A stretch of 64,000 nt of DNA from Pelagibius litoralis (GCF_011683915.1 NZ_JAAQPH010000001.1:1-64000), one strand, 5' to 3'. Positions 23,817-34,675 are shown, numbered from the stretch's first letter. Notes: generated by a model not told the origin, from the letters alone. Translations and numbers: made by a program.

Positions 23817-25961
23817 ATGATCCGGCAGTTTGAACTGGTCGAACGGGTCAAATCATACGATCCGGGCGCGGATGAGGATGCCCTCAACCGCGCCTATGTT
23901 TATGCGATGAAGGCACACGGGGCTCAGACCCGGGCTTCCGGTGACCCGTATTTCTCTCATCCCATTGAAGTTGCAGGCATACTCACCGAGCTAAAGCTCG
24001 ATGACTCCTCGATTATTACTGCTCTGCTTCACGACGTCGTTGAAGATACGGATGCCTCCCTCGAGGATCTGGAAGCGAAGTTTGGGGCTGAGATCGCCAG
24101 ACTTGTCGACGGTGTCACCAAGCTTGGGCGGCTTGAACTACAATCCGAAGAAACAAAGCACGCTGAGAACTTCCGCAAGCTGCTTGTTGCGATGTCTGAA
24201 GACATTCGTGTTCTGCTCGTTAAGCTCGCCGACAGGCTGCACAACATGCGCACGCTGCATTTTATCGGCTCCGAGGAGAAACGTCGCCGGATAGCGCGTG
24301 AGACTATGGACATTTATGCACCGCTGGCCGAGCGCATCGGGATGCACGGATTTAAAGATCAGCTCGAAGATCTGGCCTTTGCCGAGCTCAACAGAGACGG
24401 TCGGGAGTCTGTGCTTGCGCGCCTGGATTTCCTACGTGGGCAAGGACAGGATCTGTCAGACCGCATCATCGGTGAGCTGTGCGAGACTCTGAGTGCCGAG
24501 GGAATAGAGGTTTCCGTTTCGGGCCGAATGAAGTCGCCCTATTCGGTCTGGCGAAAAATGCAACGCAAGAACATTACCTTCGAGCAGCTTTCCGATATTA
24601 TGGCGTTTCGCATTGTCGTCGATAACACGGGTGACTGCTACCACGCCCTTGGTTTACTTCACAGCCATTACCCTGTCGTACCGGGACGCTTCAAGGACTA
24701 CATATCGACGCCGAAACCTAATGGCTACAGCTCCCTCCACACGACGATCATCGGACCCGAGCGGCATAGAATTGAAGTGCAAATCCGGACGCACCAGATG
24801 CACGAGATTGCCGAGTATGGTGTGGCAGCACATTGGCAATACAAGCAAGACAGCCCGCAAGTGGAAGGGCGGCAGTACCGCTGGATGCGCGAGCTATTGG
24901 ATATTTTGGAGCATGCGGACAACCCCGAGGAGTTTCTTGAGCATACGAAGCTTGAGATGTTTCAAGATCAGGTCTTCTGCTTCACACCAAAGGGAGCGGT
25001 CATAGCGCTGCCCAGTGGTGCCACACCAGTAGACTTTGCCTATGCTGTTCATTCGGAAGTCGGCGATACTTGTGTCGGCTCGAAGGTGAACGGAAGGATG
25101 GTTCAGCTCAGAGCACCACTGCAGAACGGTGACCAGGTCGAGATCATCACATCAAGGGCTCAGACTCCCTCACCGGACTGGGAGCAGTTCGTTGTAAGCG
25201 GCAAGGCCAAGGCCCGGGTGCGCCGGTTCGTACGTCTCAAGCAGCTTGAACAGTATACCGAACTGGGTCGGCAGATTCTGCAGAAGTCGTTTCGCCAGGA
25301 AGGGTATGACTTCTCTGAGAAGGGGCTTGCGTCAGTTCTTAAGCGCTTCAAGAGCGAATCCCTCGGCGAGCTTTTTGCCGCTGTGGGGCAAGGTCACCTT
25401 ACGGGCCGGGAAGTCGTTATGGCCGTGTTCCCGGGGGCGCGAGACGATGCTGCTGCCCCGAAAGTGGTGCCCTTGGCGCGGGCGCGCGCACGGCATGGAA
25501 AGGGCCGCGAAACATCCGTCCCGATTAAGGGGTTGATTCCCGGCATGGCCGTTCACTATGCGCACTGTTGTCATCCGCTTCCCGGCGATCGAATTGTCGG
25601 TATTGTGACCACCGGCAAAGGTGTCACAGTGCATACGATCGACTGCGATACGCTGGAGAGCTTTCATGCCACGCCTGAGCGGTGGGTTGATCTCTCGTGG
25701 GATGTTGATGACGGTGTCGAGCAGAGAATAGGGCGACTGCATGTGATCGTGGCAAACGAGCCTGGGAGTCTGGGCGGTTTGTCTACGATTATTGGTAAGA
25801 GTGGTGGAAATATAAATAATCTGAAGATCACCAACAGATCGGTAGATTTCTTTGAGATTCTTATAGATGTTGAAGTTGGTAACGTTAAGCATTTGACAAA
25901 CATAATTGCAGCACTCAGGGCGATGCCGGTGATCACATCGGTTGAGCGCGCGCGCGGTTAA
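23817..25961 (+). CDS. rel: Bifunctional (p)ppGpp synthetase/hydrolase
   Basis: This 714-residue RelA/SpoT homologue has every domain in order: HD hydrolase (~25-180, with SHPIEVA His48 and LLHDVVEDT His72-Asp73 intact), synthetase (~240-350, with KDYISTPKPNGYSSLHTTII), TGS (~385-445, FTPKGAVIALPSG), and a C-terminal ACT domain (~640-710). The HD residues are complete, so hydrolysis should be active, as expected for the single Rel of alphaproteobacteria. It makes and degrades the stringent-response alarmone. Confidence 0.96.
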   Translation: MIRQFELVERVKSYDPGADEDALNRAYVYAMKAHGAQTRASGDPYFSHPIEVAGILTELKLDDSSIITALLHDVVEDTDASLEDLEAKFGAEIARLVDGVTKLGRLELQSEETKHAENFRKLLVAMSEDIRVLLVKLADRLHNMRTLHFIGSEEKRRRIARETMDIYAPLAERIGMHGFKDQLEDLAFAELNRDGRESVLARLDFLRGQGQDLSDRIIGELCETLSAEGIEVSVSGRMKSPYSVWRKMQRKNITFEQLSDIMAFRIVVDNTGDCYHALGLLHSHYPVVPGRFKDYISTPKPNGYSSLHTTIIGPERHRIEVQIRTHQMHEIAEYGVAAHWQYKQDSPQVEGRQYRWMRELLDILEHADNPEEFLEHTKLEMFQDQVFCFTPKGAVIALPSGATPVDFAYAVHSEVGDTCVGSKVNGRMVQLRAPLQNGDQVEIITSRAQTPSPDWEQFVVSGKAKARVRRFVRLKQLEQYTELGRQILQKSFRQEGYDFSEKGLASVLKRFKSESLGELFAAVGQGHLTGREVVMAVFPGARDDAAAPKVVPLARARARHGKGRETSVPIKGLIPGMAVHYAHCCHPLPGDRIVGIVTTGKGVTVHTIDCDTLESFHATPERWVDLSWDVDDGVEQRIGRLHVIVANEPGSLGGLSTIIGKSGGNINNLKITNRSVDFFEILIDVEVGNVKHLTNIIAALRAMPVITSVERARG

Positions 25962-25995
25962 GGCCACGGCTATTTTTTTGGCTTAGGATTGAGGA

Positions 25996-26610
25996 ATGTT
26001 CAAACGCCGTCAGCCTCTACCGATCCTAAAGCGCGCCTTTGAGATCCTCTGGCCGAAAGGGGGGTGGCGGCGCTCGGGCGCCTATGTTGCGCATCGTCTG
26101 AGGCGTTTGCCCGGAACGCCTTATCGGATTGCCGCGGGCTTCGCCTCTGGTGCAGCGATCTCGTTCACCCCATTTATTGGGCTCCACTTCATCCTGGCGG
26201 CGGTTATAGCAATTGCGCTTCGCGGGAATTTGCTGGCCGCCGCTATCGGCACGGTTGTTGGCAATCCCTGGACATTTCCCTTCATTTGGTTATGGATTTA
26301 CAGCCTGGGAACGTGGCTTATTGGTAGCGATGACTTGACGGCGCTCCCGCAAAGTCTTTCATTTGAGTACATATTTGAGAATCCGCTGAAGGTCTTGCTG
26401 CCGATGACGGTGGGCGGCGTGCCTACAGCGATTTTCGCCTGGTTCGTGTTTTTCTGGCCTATTCAGCGGACGGTGGACCAGTACCAGAAGGCAAGACGAC
26501 GACGCACGCGGCGGAAGCTTAGACGGTTGAAGAATGCGGATCTGGGCCGCGAACGGCCCGGGCATCGGGGAGCTTTGACGGGGGCGACAAACTACAAGAG
26601 GCAGCGATGA
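25996..26610 (+). CDS. DUF2062 inner-membrane protein
   Basis: The 204-residue protein has three hydrophobic segments ([40 protein letters not shown], and [18 protein letters not shown]) and the FTPFIGLH plus GNPWTFP motifs that define DUF2062. The C-terminal tail is strongly basic ([15 protein letters not shown]). The function is unknown. It is a constant neighbour of rel and pdxJ in alphaproteobacteria and overlaps pdxJ by 4 bases (ATGA). Confidence 0.9.
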   Translation: MFKRRQPLPILKRAFEILWPKGGWRRSGAYVAHRLRRLPGTPYRIAAGFASGAAISFTPFIGLHFILAAVIAIALRGNLLAAAIGTVVGNPWTFPFIWLWIYSLGTWLIGSDDLTALPQSLSFEYIFENPLKVLLPMTVGGVPTAIFAWFVFFWPIQRTVDQYQKARRRRTRRKLRRLKNADLGRERPGHRGALTGATNYKRQR

Positions 26611-27377
26611 AGCGGCACCTACGACTTGGCGTCAATATTGATCATGTTGCGACGATTAGAAACGCTCGTGGCGGCATGCACCCCGATCCTGTTCGCGCAG
26701 CGCGGATGGCAGCGGCAGCAGGCGCCGATGGGATTACCGCCCATCTGCGCGAAGATCGACGACATATCTCGGACAAGGATATAGAGCGCCTGACAGAGGA
26801 GCTTGAAATTCCTCTTAATCTGGAGATGGCCGCAACCGAGGAAATGCTTGATATCGCTCTGCGCCATCGACCGCATGCTGCCTGCCTTGTGCCCGAGCGG
26901 CGGCAAGAAAGAACGACAGAAGGCGGGTTAGATGCCGCAGGGGGGCAAAATCATCTGAAGCGCTACGTCACAAGCCTACGTGAAGCAGGGTCCCGTGTTT
27001 CTCTGTTTATTGAAGCTGATGCCGTGCAGCTTGAGGCGGCTGTGTCGTTGGGTGCTCCGGTAGTTGAGTTGCATACCGGCGCTTACTGTGATGCCTTCCT
27101 TGAGGACCCAATTGGAGAACGGACGAAAGACTGTCTCAAAAGGCTTAAGGATGCTGCCTCGCGGGCCGAAGAACTGGGCTTGGAGTGTCATGCCGGACAT
27201 GGTTTGACCTTCGATACAGTCGTTGCTGTGTCGGCAATTCCCGCGATTGCGGAGTTGAATATCGGACACTTTCTTGTGGGGGAAGCGATATTCGGCGGGT
27301 TTGATAGCTCGATCCGTCGCATGCGCGCCCTGATGGATAAGGCGCGAGCGGAGGCCGGGGGTGCGCGTTCGGCATAG
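26607..27377 (+). CDS. pdxJ: Pyridoxine 5'-phosphate synthase
   Basis: The 256-residue TIM-barrel protein carries the family's signatures: [18 protein letters not shown] at the N-terminus, [48 protein letters not shown] and the phosphate-binding HAGHGL plus [14 protein letters not shown]. It condenses 1-deoxyxylulose 5-phosphate with 3-amino-2-oxopropyl phosphate to form pyridoxine 5'-phosphate. The PLP so made serves several enzymes encoded elsewhere in this window. Confidence 0.97.
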   Translation: MKRHLRLGVNIDHVATIRNARGGMHPDPVRAARMAAAAGADGITAHLREDRRHISDKDIERLTEELEIPLNLEMAATEEMLDIALRHRPHAACLVPERRQERTTEGGLDAAGGQNHLKRYVTSLREAGSRVSLFIEADAVQLEAAVSLGAPVVELHTGAYCDAFLEDPIGERTKDCLKRLKDAASRAEELGLECHAGHGLTFDTVVAVSAIPAIAELNIGHFLVGEAIFGGFDSSIRRMRALMDKARAEAGGARSA

Positions 27378-27401
27378 GCTGCAGGCAGGAAGTGTGTCGA
27401 A

Positions 27402-27809
27402 ATGATACTGGGGCTGGGAAGCGACCTGATCGACATAAGGCGGGTCGAAAAGACGCTGGAACGCTTTGGAGAGCGGTTTATTCAGCGTTGTTTTACCGAT
27501 ACTGAGCGCCGCAAGTCCGATCGGCGTGCGCAGCGGGCGGCCAGCTACGCAAAGAGATTTGCAGCGAAGGAAGCCTGCGCAAAAGCACTGGGCACGGGTG
27601 TTCCCAGAAGAGGTGTTCACTGGAAAGACTTGGGTGTCGTCAATCTGCCCAGCGGAAAGCCGACGATGGCGCTGACGAGAGGGGCGGCGCTACGTCTTGA
27701 AGAACTGACGCCAACTGGGATGAAAGCACAGATTGACATTACCATCACAGATGACTATCCGCTGGCCCAGGTAGTTGTAATCATTTCTGCTCTTCCGGAC
27801 GATACCTGA
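27402..27809 (+). CDS. acpS: Holo-[acyl-carrier-protein] synthase
   Basis: The 135-residue protein shows the AcpS signature [20 protein letters not shown] with the magnesium-binding Asp, and [16 protein letters not shown] with the catalytic Glu/Lys. It transfers 4'-phosphopantetheine from CoA to acyl carrier protein. The pdxJ-acpS-lepB order is the usual one in alphaproteobacteria. Confidence 0.96.
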   Translation: MILGLGSDLIDIRRVEKTLERFGERFIQRCFTDTERRKSDRRAQRAASYAKRFAAKEACAKALGTGVPRRGVHWKDLGVVNLPSGKPTMALTRGAALRLEELTPTGMKAQIDITITDDYPLAQVVVIISALPDDT

Positions 27810-27855
27810 ATGATCAGGACGCCGGGCATGGCGGAATCTTGTAAGTAGAGAGGCA

Positions 27856-28650
27856 ATGGATAAGTTCATGCGCAATAGAGGCTCGGATACCGAACCGGAC
27901 AAGAGTATCGAGGAGGGGCCGACTTCGGTCGGCGCCTTTCTTGAGACCCTTCGCACCGTCGTAATTGCGGTTCTGATCGCCTTGGGCGTTCGTACCTTTG
28001 CCTACGAGCCGTTCAATATTCCCTCCGGCTCCATGGAGCCGACATTGTTGATCGGGGATTACCTGTTCGTTTCAAAACTGTCTTACGGATATAGCCGCTA
28101 TTCGATCCCTTTCAGTCCCAATTTGTTTGATGGAAGGGTTTTCTTCACGGAGCCGGAGGTTGGTGACGTTGCCGTTTTCCGCACACCGCTGGATGTCAAA
28201 ACAGATTACATAAAGCGTATTGTCGGACTTCCTGGAGATCGGATCGAGGTTCGGGAGGGAGTGCTTCATATCAATGGAGAGCCTGTAAAACGCGAGCGGT
28301 TGCTGCCGTCGGAATTGAATGAAATCGATTATCCCTCGGCCTCCGGTGCTGTCTACATTGAGACGCTCCCAAATGGACGAACGCATCTCATCCACGAGCA
28401 GCTCCTCGACCGGGGTCCTCTTGATGATTGGGGTCCGAAGACTGTCTTGCCGGGTCATTTGTTTGCGATGGGTGACAACCGCGATAACAGCCAGGACAGC
28501 CGTTCCAACGTGGGACAGATACCTTTCGAAAACCTCGTCGGCCGCGCTGACGTTCTGTTCTTCTCTCATGATGGCGGCTCGGCCTGGTGGGAGTTCTGGC
28601 GTTGGCCCGGCGCCATACGCTTTGGCCGGATCGGCGATGTCATCGAATGA
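27856..28650 (+). CDS. lepB: Signal peptidase I
   Basis: The 264-residue protein has one N-terminal membrane span (~32-48) and the catalytic Ser59 in NIPSGSMEPTLLIGD. The general-base Lys is in TDYIKRIVGLPGDRI, and box E is MGDNRDNSQDSR. It removes signal peptides from exported proteins at the outer face of the inner membrane. The 3' end overlaps rnc by 14 bases. Confidence 0.97.
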   Translation: MDKFMRNRGSDTEPDKSIEEGPTSVGAFLETLRTVVIAVLIALGVRTFAYEPFNIPSGSMEPTLLIGDYLFVSKLSYGYSRYSIPFSPNLFDGRVFFTEPEVGDVAVFRTPLDVKTDYIKRIVGLPGDRIEVREGVLHINGEPVKRERLLPSELNEIDYPSASGAVYIETLPNGRTHLIHEQLLDRGPLDDWGPKTVLPGHLFAMGDNRDNSQDSRSNVGQIPFENLVGRADVLFFSHDGGSAWWEFWRWPGAIRFGRIGDVIE

Positions 28651-29374
28651 TCAAGATGAATCCGGCGGTAGGGCTGGAACTGAAGGGTATTTCCTGAAAG
28701 TTCTGGAAAACCGACTTGAACACCAGTTTCAGAAGCCCGGGCTTCTGGCCCTTGCCCTGACACATCCGAGTGTTTCCGCTGATCCTTCGCACATGGGCGG
28801 CGACTATGAGCGTTTGGAATTTCTCGGCGATCGTGTCCTGGGTTTGGTTGTTGCTGAGATGCTTTTTGCAAGATTTCCGAAGGAAGCTGAGGGAAAACTG
28901 GCGCGTCGTCACGCCCAGCTTGTCCGGAAGGAGACGTTGGCCTCTGTGGCCAGAGACCTGGACCTTGGATGCTTCATGCGACTGGAAATGGGTGAGGGCG
29001 AATCAAGCGGCCGCAACAACCCGAGCCTCCTCTCAGATACCTGCGAAGCGGTCATTGCCGCGCTTTATCTGGACGGAGGTCTCGACGTCGCCCAGCGGTT
29101 CATCGCTACCAACTGGTTTGAGCGGATAGAGGCCGATATTGCGCCCCCCTCGGACTCAAAAACCAGGCTGCAAGAATGGGCGCAAGGCCGTGGTTTGCCG
29201 CTGCCAAACTATGCTGAAGTAGCCCGCAGCGGGCCGGCGCATGCGCCTATGTTCACAATTAGTGTCGAGGTTCAGGGCTATACACCGCTCGAAGGAGAGG
29301 GGCCGTCGAAAAGGATCGCCGAGCAAGATGCAGCGACGAAACTGCTTTCCTTGTTGGAGGGGGCGCAGCTATGA
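28637..29374 (+). CDS. rnc: Ribonuclease III
   Basis: The protein has 245 residues from the ATG at 28637, the start that gives the usual family length; the frame is open further upstream inside lepB. The RNase III signature ERLEFLGDRVLGLV lies at ~58-71 and the second acidic motif in LLSDTCEAVIAALYLDGG. A double-stranded RNA-binding domain (~160-240) ends with EGPSKRIAEQDAATKLL. It processes rRNA and structured mRNAs. It overlaps era by ATGA. Confidence 0.96.
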   Translation: MSSNDQDESGGRAGTEGYFLKVLENRLEHQFQKPGLLALALTHPSVSADPSHMGGDYERLEFLGDRVLGLVVAEMLFARFPKEAEGKLARRHAQLVRKETLASVARDLDLGCFMRLEMGEGESSGRNNPSLLSDTCEAVIAALYLDGGLDVAQRFIATNWFERIEADIAPPSDSKTRLQEWAQGRGLPLPNYAEVARSGPAHAPMFTISVEVQGYTPLEGEGPSKRIAEQDAATKLLSLLEGAQL

Positions 29375-30285
29375 GCGAGGTGCCAGCAGGTAAGCAGAGA
29401 TGCGGCTTCGTCGCTGTAGTGGGTGCGCCCAATGCCGGCAAGTCGACCTTGGTGAACCGTTTGGTCGGCGCCAAGGTCTCGATTGTCACCCACAAAGTGC
29501 AGACCACGAGAACAAGGGTTCGCGGCATCGCGATTTCCGGCGATAGCCAGATTATCTTTGTCGATACGCCGGGCATCTTTGGTGCGAAGCGCCGATTTGA
29601 ACGCGCAATGGTGCAGGCGGCCTGGGCGGGGGTTGAGGATGCTGATGCCGTGCTCGTGGTGCATGACGCCGGTCGGAAAAACATTTCAGACGAAGCGCGC
29701 ATGGTGATTGATGGGCTTGCTGGGAAACCTTGTGAACTTATTCTGGTGCTCAACAAAATCGACCTCGTAAAGAGAGAACGCTTGCTCGAGCTCACGGCGC
29801 AACTCTCTCAAGCAGGCAATTTTGCGAAGGTATTCATGATTTCCGCGCTCAACGGTGACGGCGTCGCGGATCTCATCGACTTTCTGGCTTTGCGCATGCC
29901 GCTGGGGCCCTGGCATTTCCCGGAAGATCAGCTTTCCGATATTACGCTGCGGCTGATGGCCTCTGAACTTACCCGAGAGAAGCTGTTTTTGAATCTGCAT
30001 CAGGAACTGCCTTACGCCCTGACTGTTGAATCCGAAAGTTGGGAAGAGTTCAAGGATGGGTCAGTGCGCATTGAACAGACGGTTTATGTGACGCGCGACC
30101 AACACAAGGCCATGTGTCTGGGGAAAGGCGGTCGGACAATTCGCGCAGTTCGAGAGGCAGCTCAGGCCGAATTGAAAGAGGCGTTGGGTCAACCTGTCCA
30201 TCTGTTTATCTTTGTCAAGGTCAGAGAGAACTGGGCCAACGATCCGGAGCGCTATCGAATGTTAGGGCTTGAGTTCGATGCCTAG
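29371..30285 (+). CDS. era: GTPase Era
   Basis: The 304-residue protein has G1 GAPNAGKSTLVNRL, G3 DTPGIFGAK, G4 VLNKIDLV and the Era-specific TRTRVRG segment. It ends in a KH domain with MCLGKGGRTIRAVREAAQ. It binds the 3' end of 16S rRNA during small-subunit assembly. Translational coupling to rnc and closeness to recO are typical. Confidence 0.97.
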   Translation: MSEVPAGKQRCGFVAVVGAPNAGKSTLVNRLVGAKVSIVTHKVQTTRTRVRGIAISGDSQIIFVDTPGIFGAKRRFERAMVQAAWAGVEDADAVLVVHDAGRKNISDEARMVIDGLAGKPCELILVLNKIDLVKRERLLELTAQLSQAGNFAKVFMISALNGDGVADLIDFLALRMPLGPWHFPEDQLSDITLRLMASELTREKLFLNLHQELPYALTVESESWEEFKDGSVRIEQTVYVTRDQHKAMCLGKGGRTIRAVREAAQAELKEALGQPVHLFIFVKVRENWANDPERYRMLGLEFDA

Positions 30286-30327
30286 CTCTATGCGCTCTGA
30301 CCGGTCGCCGAAACGAGCTACTCCACG

Positions 30328-31095
30328 ATGAAGTGGGAAGACGAAGCTGTTGTGCTGGCGGCTCGCCCCCATGGAGAAACATCGACTGTCGTACAGCTTT
30401 TAACGCGCTTTCATGGCCGGCATGCGGGGCTGGTTCGAGGTGGCCAAGGCGCACGTCTGAGGGGGCTCTACCAGGCCGGCAACCTGGTGACAGCGGTCTG
30501 GAGCGGCCGTCTAGCAGAGCATCTCGGAAACTTCGAGTGCGAGTTGGCCCGTTCTTATGCCGCTGAAGTGATGGATGACCCGGATAGGCTGGCGGCGTTG
30601 GTCGCGGCGGCGGCAGTTTGTGAGGGCGCGATGCCGGAGCGTGAGCCGCACCCAGCTTGTTATGTAGGGCTATTGGCGCTGCTCGACGCCCTTGAGGGCG
30701 ACCACTGGGCTGAAGTCTATGTGCGTTGGGAGACCGGACTACTGGCCGAGCTCGGCTTCGGACTTGATCTTAGCCGATGTGCCGGCGGTGGCGATAACGA
30801 CCAGCTAAGTTATGTCAGTCCGAAATCAGGACGCGCCGTATCCCTGTCTGCCGGGGCGCCATTCAAAGAGAGACTGTTGTCTTTGCCCGGGTTCCTGCTT
30901 GGTCGCGGTGAGGGGGGCGCGCGGGAGGTTGCTGAAGGCCTTGAACTGACCGGTTTTTTTCTTGAACGCCACCTGTTCCACTCACACGATAAGCCATTGC
31001 CTAAGGCAAGACAGCGCCTCGCTCAGCGGTTCGCCAAGGATGAGCTTGTATCCGTGCACGATCGCCGAGCAATTTCCTCAGAGCAAGACCCATGA
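30328..31095 (+). CDS. recO: DNA repair protein RecO
   Basis: The 255-residue protein has an N-terminal OB fold (DEAVVLAARPHGETSTVVQL, HGRHAGLVRGGQG) and the helical C-terminal region (YVRWETGLLAELGFGLDLSR, then CAGGG and YVSPKSGRAVS). RecO loads RecA on single-stranded DNA coated with SSB, in the RecFOR pathway. It ends in an ATGA overlap with the next gene. Confidence 0.95.
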   Translation: MKWEDEAVVLAARPHGETSTVVQLLTRFHGRHAGLVRGGQGARLRGLYQAGNLVTAVWSGRLAEHLGNFECELARSYAAEVMDDPDRLAALVAAAAVCEGAMPEREPHPACYVGLLALLDALEGDHWAEVYVRWETGLLAELGFGLDLSRCAGGGDNDQLSYVSPKSGRAVSLSAGAPFKERLLSLPGFLLGRGEGGAREVAEGLELTGFFLERHLFHSHDKPLPKARQRLAQRFAKDELVSVHDRRAISSEQDP

Positions 31096-32348
31096 GCGAC
31101 GACCTCAACGAAACGGGCCCGATAGTTGTCGTGGGGGCGGGTATTGTCGGTGTTTGCTGCGCGCTCTATCTCTTGCGTGATGGCCATCAGGTGACGCTGT
31201 TGGATCGTGGCGCGCCTGGCGAGGGTACATCGTTCGGAAACGGGTCGATCATTACCGAGGAAGCGGTTGTACCAGTACAAACGCCGGGCATCGCCAGGAA
31301 GGTGCCCGGCATGTTGATGGACCCTTTAGGCCCACTTGCGATCCGCTGGCGATACCTCCCAAAACTTGCGCCTTGGTTGCTCCAGTTTGTTCGGGCAAGC
31401 AGTCCGGATCGTGTGGAAGAGGTATCCATAGCGCTGCAAGCGCTGTTGAGTGGGGCCCGGACAGCCTATGACCCGCTTGTTGGTATGGGCGGGCTGCAGG
31501 ATATGATCCAACGCTCCGGCTGGCTTTCGGTATACGAGACGGAGGCTGGATTCCAGTCCTATGAACCCCTGCTGGAACTACAGCGGCGGCGCGGCGTCGA
31601 ATTCGATGTTCTGCCGGCGGAAGAGCTTCGGCAACTGGAGCCAAGCCTGGCGCCGATATTTGAGCGCGGCGTGTTCTATCCGAATGTGTCGCACACAGTG
31701 GACAATTTTCGTTTTGTACAAGAGTTGGCGACAACCTTTGCCAGATCGGGTGGGCAAATTCGAAGAGAGCGGGTGGTGGGTTTTGACCAGGTTGAAGGCT
31801 CGGTCACGGCAGTCCTCACCGAGGCGGGGCGGGTCGACTGTCGCGCGGTTGTAATCGCCGCCGGTGCTTGGTCCAAGAACTTGACGGCTATGCTCGGCAG
31901 CCGCCCGCCCCTGGACACAGAGCGCGGGTACCACCTTACGCTGCCGCATCCAGGTGTCAGTCCGCGCCTGCCGATTTACTCAACAGAGCGCGGATTCGTC
32001 TGCACGCCACTGGAACAGGGGCTTCGCATCGCCGGCACCGTTGAACTGGGAGGCCTGAACGCCGCGCCGAATTGGCGGCGGGCGGAGGTGTTGTATGAAA
32101 ACGCGAACCGCTGGTTTCCCGGCCTTGATCGCCGGGAGGAAACCCGCTGGATGGGTTTCAGGCCCTCGATGCCGGATTCCTTGCCTGTAATCGGCCCCGC
32201 GCCGCACCACAAAAATGCCCTGTTTGCCTTTGGTCATGGGCATTGCGGGCTTAGTCTTGCCGCCCGTACCGGCGCGCTGATCGCCGCTCTTGTTGAGGGC
32301 CGGGATCCGGGCGTAGACATGGCACCCTACAGAGCCGATCGCTTCTGA
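31092..32348 (+). CDS. FAD-dependent D-amino acid dehydrogenase-like oxidoreductase (DadA-like)
   Basis: The 418-residue DAO-family protein has an N-terminal FAD site IVVVGAGIVGVCCALYLLRD with the GxGxxG pattern and a following acidic residue (VTLLDR). A second FAD contact is ERGVFYPNVSHTVDN, and the C-terminal part has GLRIAGTVELGG, RWMGFRPSMPDSLPVIGPAP and FGHGHCGLSLAA. These are hallmarks of DadA-type enzymes that oxidise D-amino acids to 2-oxo acids in the electron transport chain. The exact substrate is unproven. It is translationally coupled to recO, which is likely a matter of position only. Confidence 0.88.
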   Translation: MSDDLNETGPIVVVGAGIVGVCCALYLLRDGHQVTLLDRGAPGEGTSFGNGSIITEEAVVPVQTPGIARKVPGMLMDPLGPLAIRWRYLPKLAPWLLQFVRASSPDRVEEVSIALQALLSGARTAYDPLVGMGGLQDMIQRSGWLSVYETEAGFQSYEPLLELQRRRGVEFDVLPAEELRQLEPSLAPIFERGVFYPNVSHTVDNFRFVQELATTFARSGGQIRRERVVGFDQVEGSVTAVLTEAGRVDCRAVVIAAGAWSKNLTAMLGSRPPLDTERGYHLTLPHPGVSPRLPIYSTERGFVCTPLEQGLRIAGTVELGGLNAAPNWRRAEVLYENANRWFPGLDRREETRWMGFRPSMPDSLPVIGPAPHHKNALFAFGHGHCGLSLAARTGALIAALVEGRDPGVDMAPYRADRF

Positions 32349-32427
32349 CCCCGGCTCCAGGCTCAGGATGTATTGATATCGGGGCCATGTTGGCTACTGT
32401 AACGGGTAGTTCAACTGTCGATTCGCA

Positions 32428-34659
32428 ATGAGTGCTATGGCTTCCTCTGCTGCCGGTGAGATTCGCGACGTCAAGCTTTCCGATGCCCTGTCGGAGCGCT
32501 ATCTGTCATATGCCCTGTCTACTATTATGGCACGTTCGCTGCCTGATGTGCGAGACGGCCTGAAGCCGGTTCACCGGCGTCTGCTCTATGCCATGCGCCA
32601 GTTGAAGCTTGACCCAAGCTCTGGTTTCAAGAAGTCCGCTCGCGTGGTCGGTGACGTAATCGGCAAATTTCACCCGCATGGCGACCAGGCGATCTATGAC
32701 GCCTTGGTTCGGCTGGCCCAGGACTTCTCGCTACGGTTTCCTCTGATCGACGGCCAGGGCAACTTTGGCAATGTCGACGGCGACAACGCCGCAGCGATGC
32801 GGTACACGGAGGCGCGGCTGACTGAGGTTGCCGCGGCCCTTCTGAACGGGATCGATGAGGACGCGGTCGACTTCCGTCCGACGTATGATGGGGAAGCAGA
32901 GGAGCCGGCGGTCTTGCCGGCTGCCTTCCCCAACTTGCTGGCAAATGGAGCCCAGGGCATCGCCGTGGGGATGGCGACTTCAATTCCACCTCACAATGTT
33001 GGCGAGATCTGTGACGCTCTTCTTCATGTCATAAAGACACCCAACGCGACCGTTGAGAAGCTCGTCGATTTGATGCCGGGCCCCGACTTTCCGACCGGGG
33101 GGATCTTGGTTGAGGCGCGGGAGAACATTCTCGAGGCCTACAAAACCGGTAAGGGAAGTTTCCGCCTGAGAGCGCGTTGGGAGAGCGAAAAGATAAAAGG
33201 CGGTGGCTATCAGATCGTGGTGACCGAGATACCTTTCCAGGTTCAGAAGTCACGGCTGATTGAGAAGATCGCGGAACTTCTCATTGCCAAGAAGCTGGCG
33301 ATGTTGGCTGACATACGCGACGAGTCCACCGATGAGATTCGTCTTGTCTTGGAGCCCAAGAGCCGGAATGTCGACCCCGATGTCCTGATGGAATCGCTCT
33401 TTCGGCAGACTGATTTGGAGACTCGCGCCAGCCTCAACATGAATGTGCTGAACGCTGACAACACACCGAAAGTCATGAATCTTCGTGAGGTTCTGCGCGC
33501 TTTCTTGGATCATCGTCACGATGTCTTGAAGCGGCAAACGCTGTTTCGCCTCGGCAAGATCGAACATCGCCTTGAGGTGCTTGAAGGCTATCTGATCGCG
33601 TATCTCAACATTGATGAGGTCATCCGTATCATTCGTGAGGAAGACGATCCCAAGGCACGGATGATAAAGCGCTGGAAGCTTAGCGACATACAGGCAGAAG
33701 CAATTCTTAATATGCGGCTGCGTGCTTTGCGCAAACTCGAAGAGATCTCGATCCGCGAGGAACACACCGCGCTGACCAAGGAGCAGAAGGACCTCAAGGG
33801 CTTGATGAAAAATGAAGGCCGCCGATGGTCTATCATTGGTGATCAGGTTAAGGAGATCAGATCGCAGTTCGGGTCGAAGACCGATCTTGGGGCGCGGCGT
33901 ACGGAGATTGGCGCACCTCCGTCCGGGGTCATTGTTCCCCTCGAAGCTGTTGTTGAGCGTGAACCCGTAACGGTGCTTTGCTCCGGTATGGGGTGGGTCA
34001 GGTCTTTGAAGGGACATCAGGAAGACGTCACAGACGCCAAATACAAAGAGGGTGATCGAGAGCGCTTTGTGGTCCATGCGCAGACGACGGATAAGCTTCT
34101 CGTATTTGCCACCAATGGCCGTTTTTACACACTGGGCGTTGATAAGCTTCCTGGCGGACGCGGCTTCGGTGAACCACTGCGTCTGATGACGGGCCTACCC
34201 AATGATCAGGACATTGTCGGTCTGCTTGTGCATGAGCCGGGCCGCAGGCTCATGGTCGCCTCATCGGATGGCCGGGGGTTCATCGTCCCGGAGGACGAGG
34301 TCATTGCCCAGACCAAGAATGGGAAGCAGATCTTGAACCTGGCGCAGGGCGCCGAAGCGGCTGTTTGCTCTGCAGTTGACGGAGACCACGTCGCTGTAAT
34401 TGGCGAAAATCGTAAGCTGATCATTTTCCCGTTGGAAGAACTGCCGGAGATGACGAGAGGAAGAGGGGTCATCCTGCAGAAATACAAAGACGGCGGCTTG
34501 TCCGATGCGAAGACGTTCTACTTGGCTGATGGCTTGTCCTGGGCAGCGGGGGCTGGGCGTACACGAACAGAGACGGACCTGTCGGCTTGGGTGGGCAAGC
34601 GATCTCAGGCCGGTCGCTTGCCACCGAACGGTTTTGCCCGGTCGAACAAATTCAGCTGA
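32428..34659 (+). CDS. parC: DNA topoisomerase IV subunit A
   Basis: This 743-residue protein matches the ParC breakage-rejoining domain: [39 protein letters not shown] and the active-site Tyr126 in [12 protein letters not shown]. The C-terminal half (from ~500) is the beta-pinwheel, with repeats such as [20 protein letters not shown] and [13 protein letters not shown] short, atypical tail ([13 protein letters not shown]) ends the protein. The position equal to E. coli Ser80 holds Gln87 and that of Glu84 holds Asp91. It decatenates daughter chromosomes together with ParE, which is not in the window. Confidence 0.95.
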   Translation: MSAMASSAAGEIRDVKLSDALSERYLSYALSTIMARSLPDVRDGLKPVHRRLLYAMRQLKLDPSSGFKKSARVVGDVIGKFHPHGDQAIYDALVRLAQDFSLRFPLIDGQGNFGNVDGDNAAAMRYTEARLTEVAAALLNGIDEDAVDFRPTYDGEAEEPAVLPAAFPNLLANGAQGIAVGMATSIPPHNVGEICDALLHVIKTPNATVEKLVDLMPGPDFPTGGILVEARENILEAYKTGKGSFRLRARWESEKIKGGGYQIVVTEIPFQVQKSRLIEKIAELLIAKKLAMLADIRDESTDEIRLVLEPKSRNVDPDVLMESLFRQTDLETRASLNMNVLNADNTPKVMNLREVLRAFLDHRHDVLKRQTLFRLGKIEHRLEVLEGYLIAYLNIDEVIRIIREEDDPKARMIKRWKLSDIQAEAILNMRLRALRKLEEISIREEHTALTKEQKDLKGLMKNEGRRWSIIGDQVKEIRSQFGSKTDLGARRTEIGAPPSGVIVPLEAVVEREPVTVLCSGMGWVRSLKGHQEDVTDAKYKEGDRERFVVHAQTTDKLLVFATNGRFYTLGVDKLPGGRGFGEPLRLMTGLPNDQDIVGLLVHEPGRRLMVASSDGRGFIVPEDEVIAQTKNGKQILNLAQGAEAAVCSAVDGDHVAVIGENRKLIIFPLEELPEMTRGRGVILQKYKDGGLSDAKTFYLADGLSWAAGAGRTRTETDLSAWVGKRSQAGRLPPNGFARSNKFS

Positions 34660-34675
34660 GTACTATGATTTTCCG

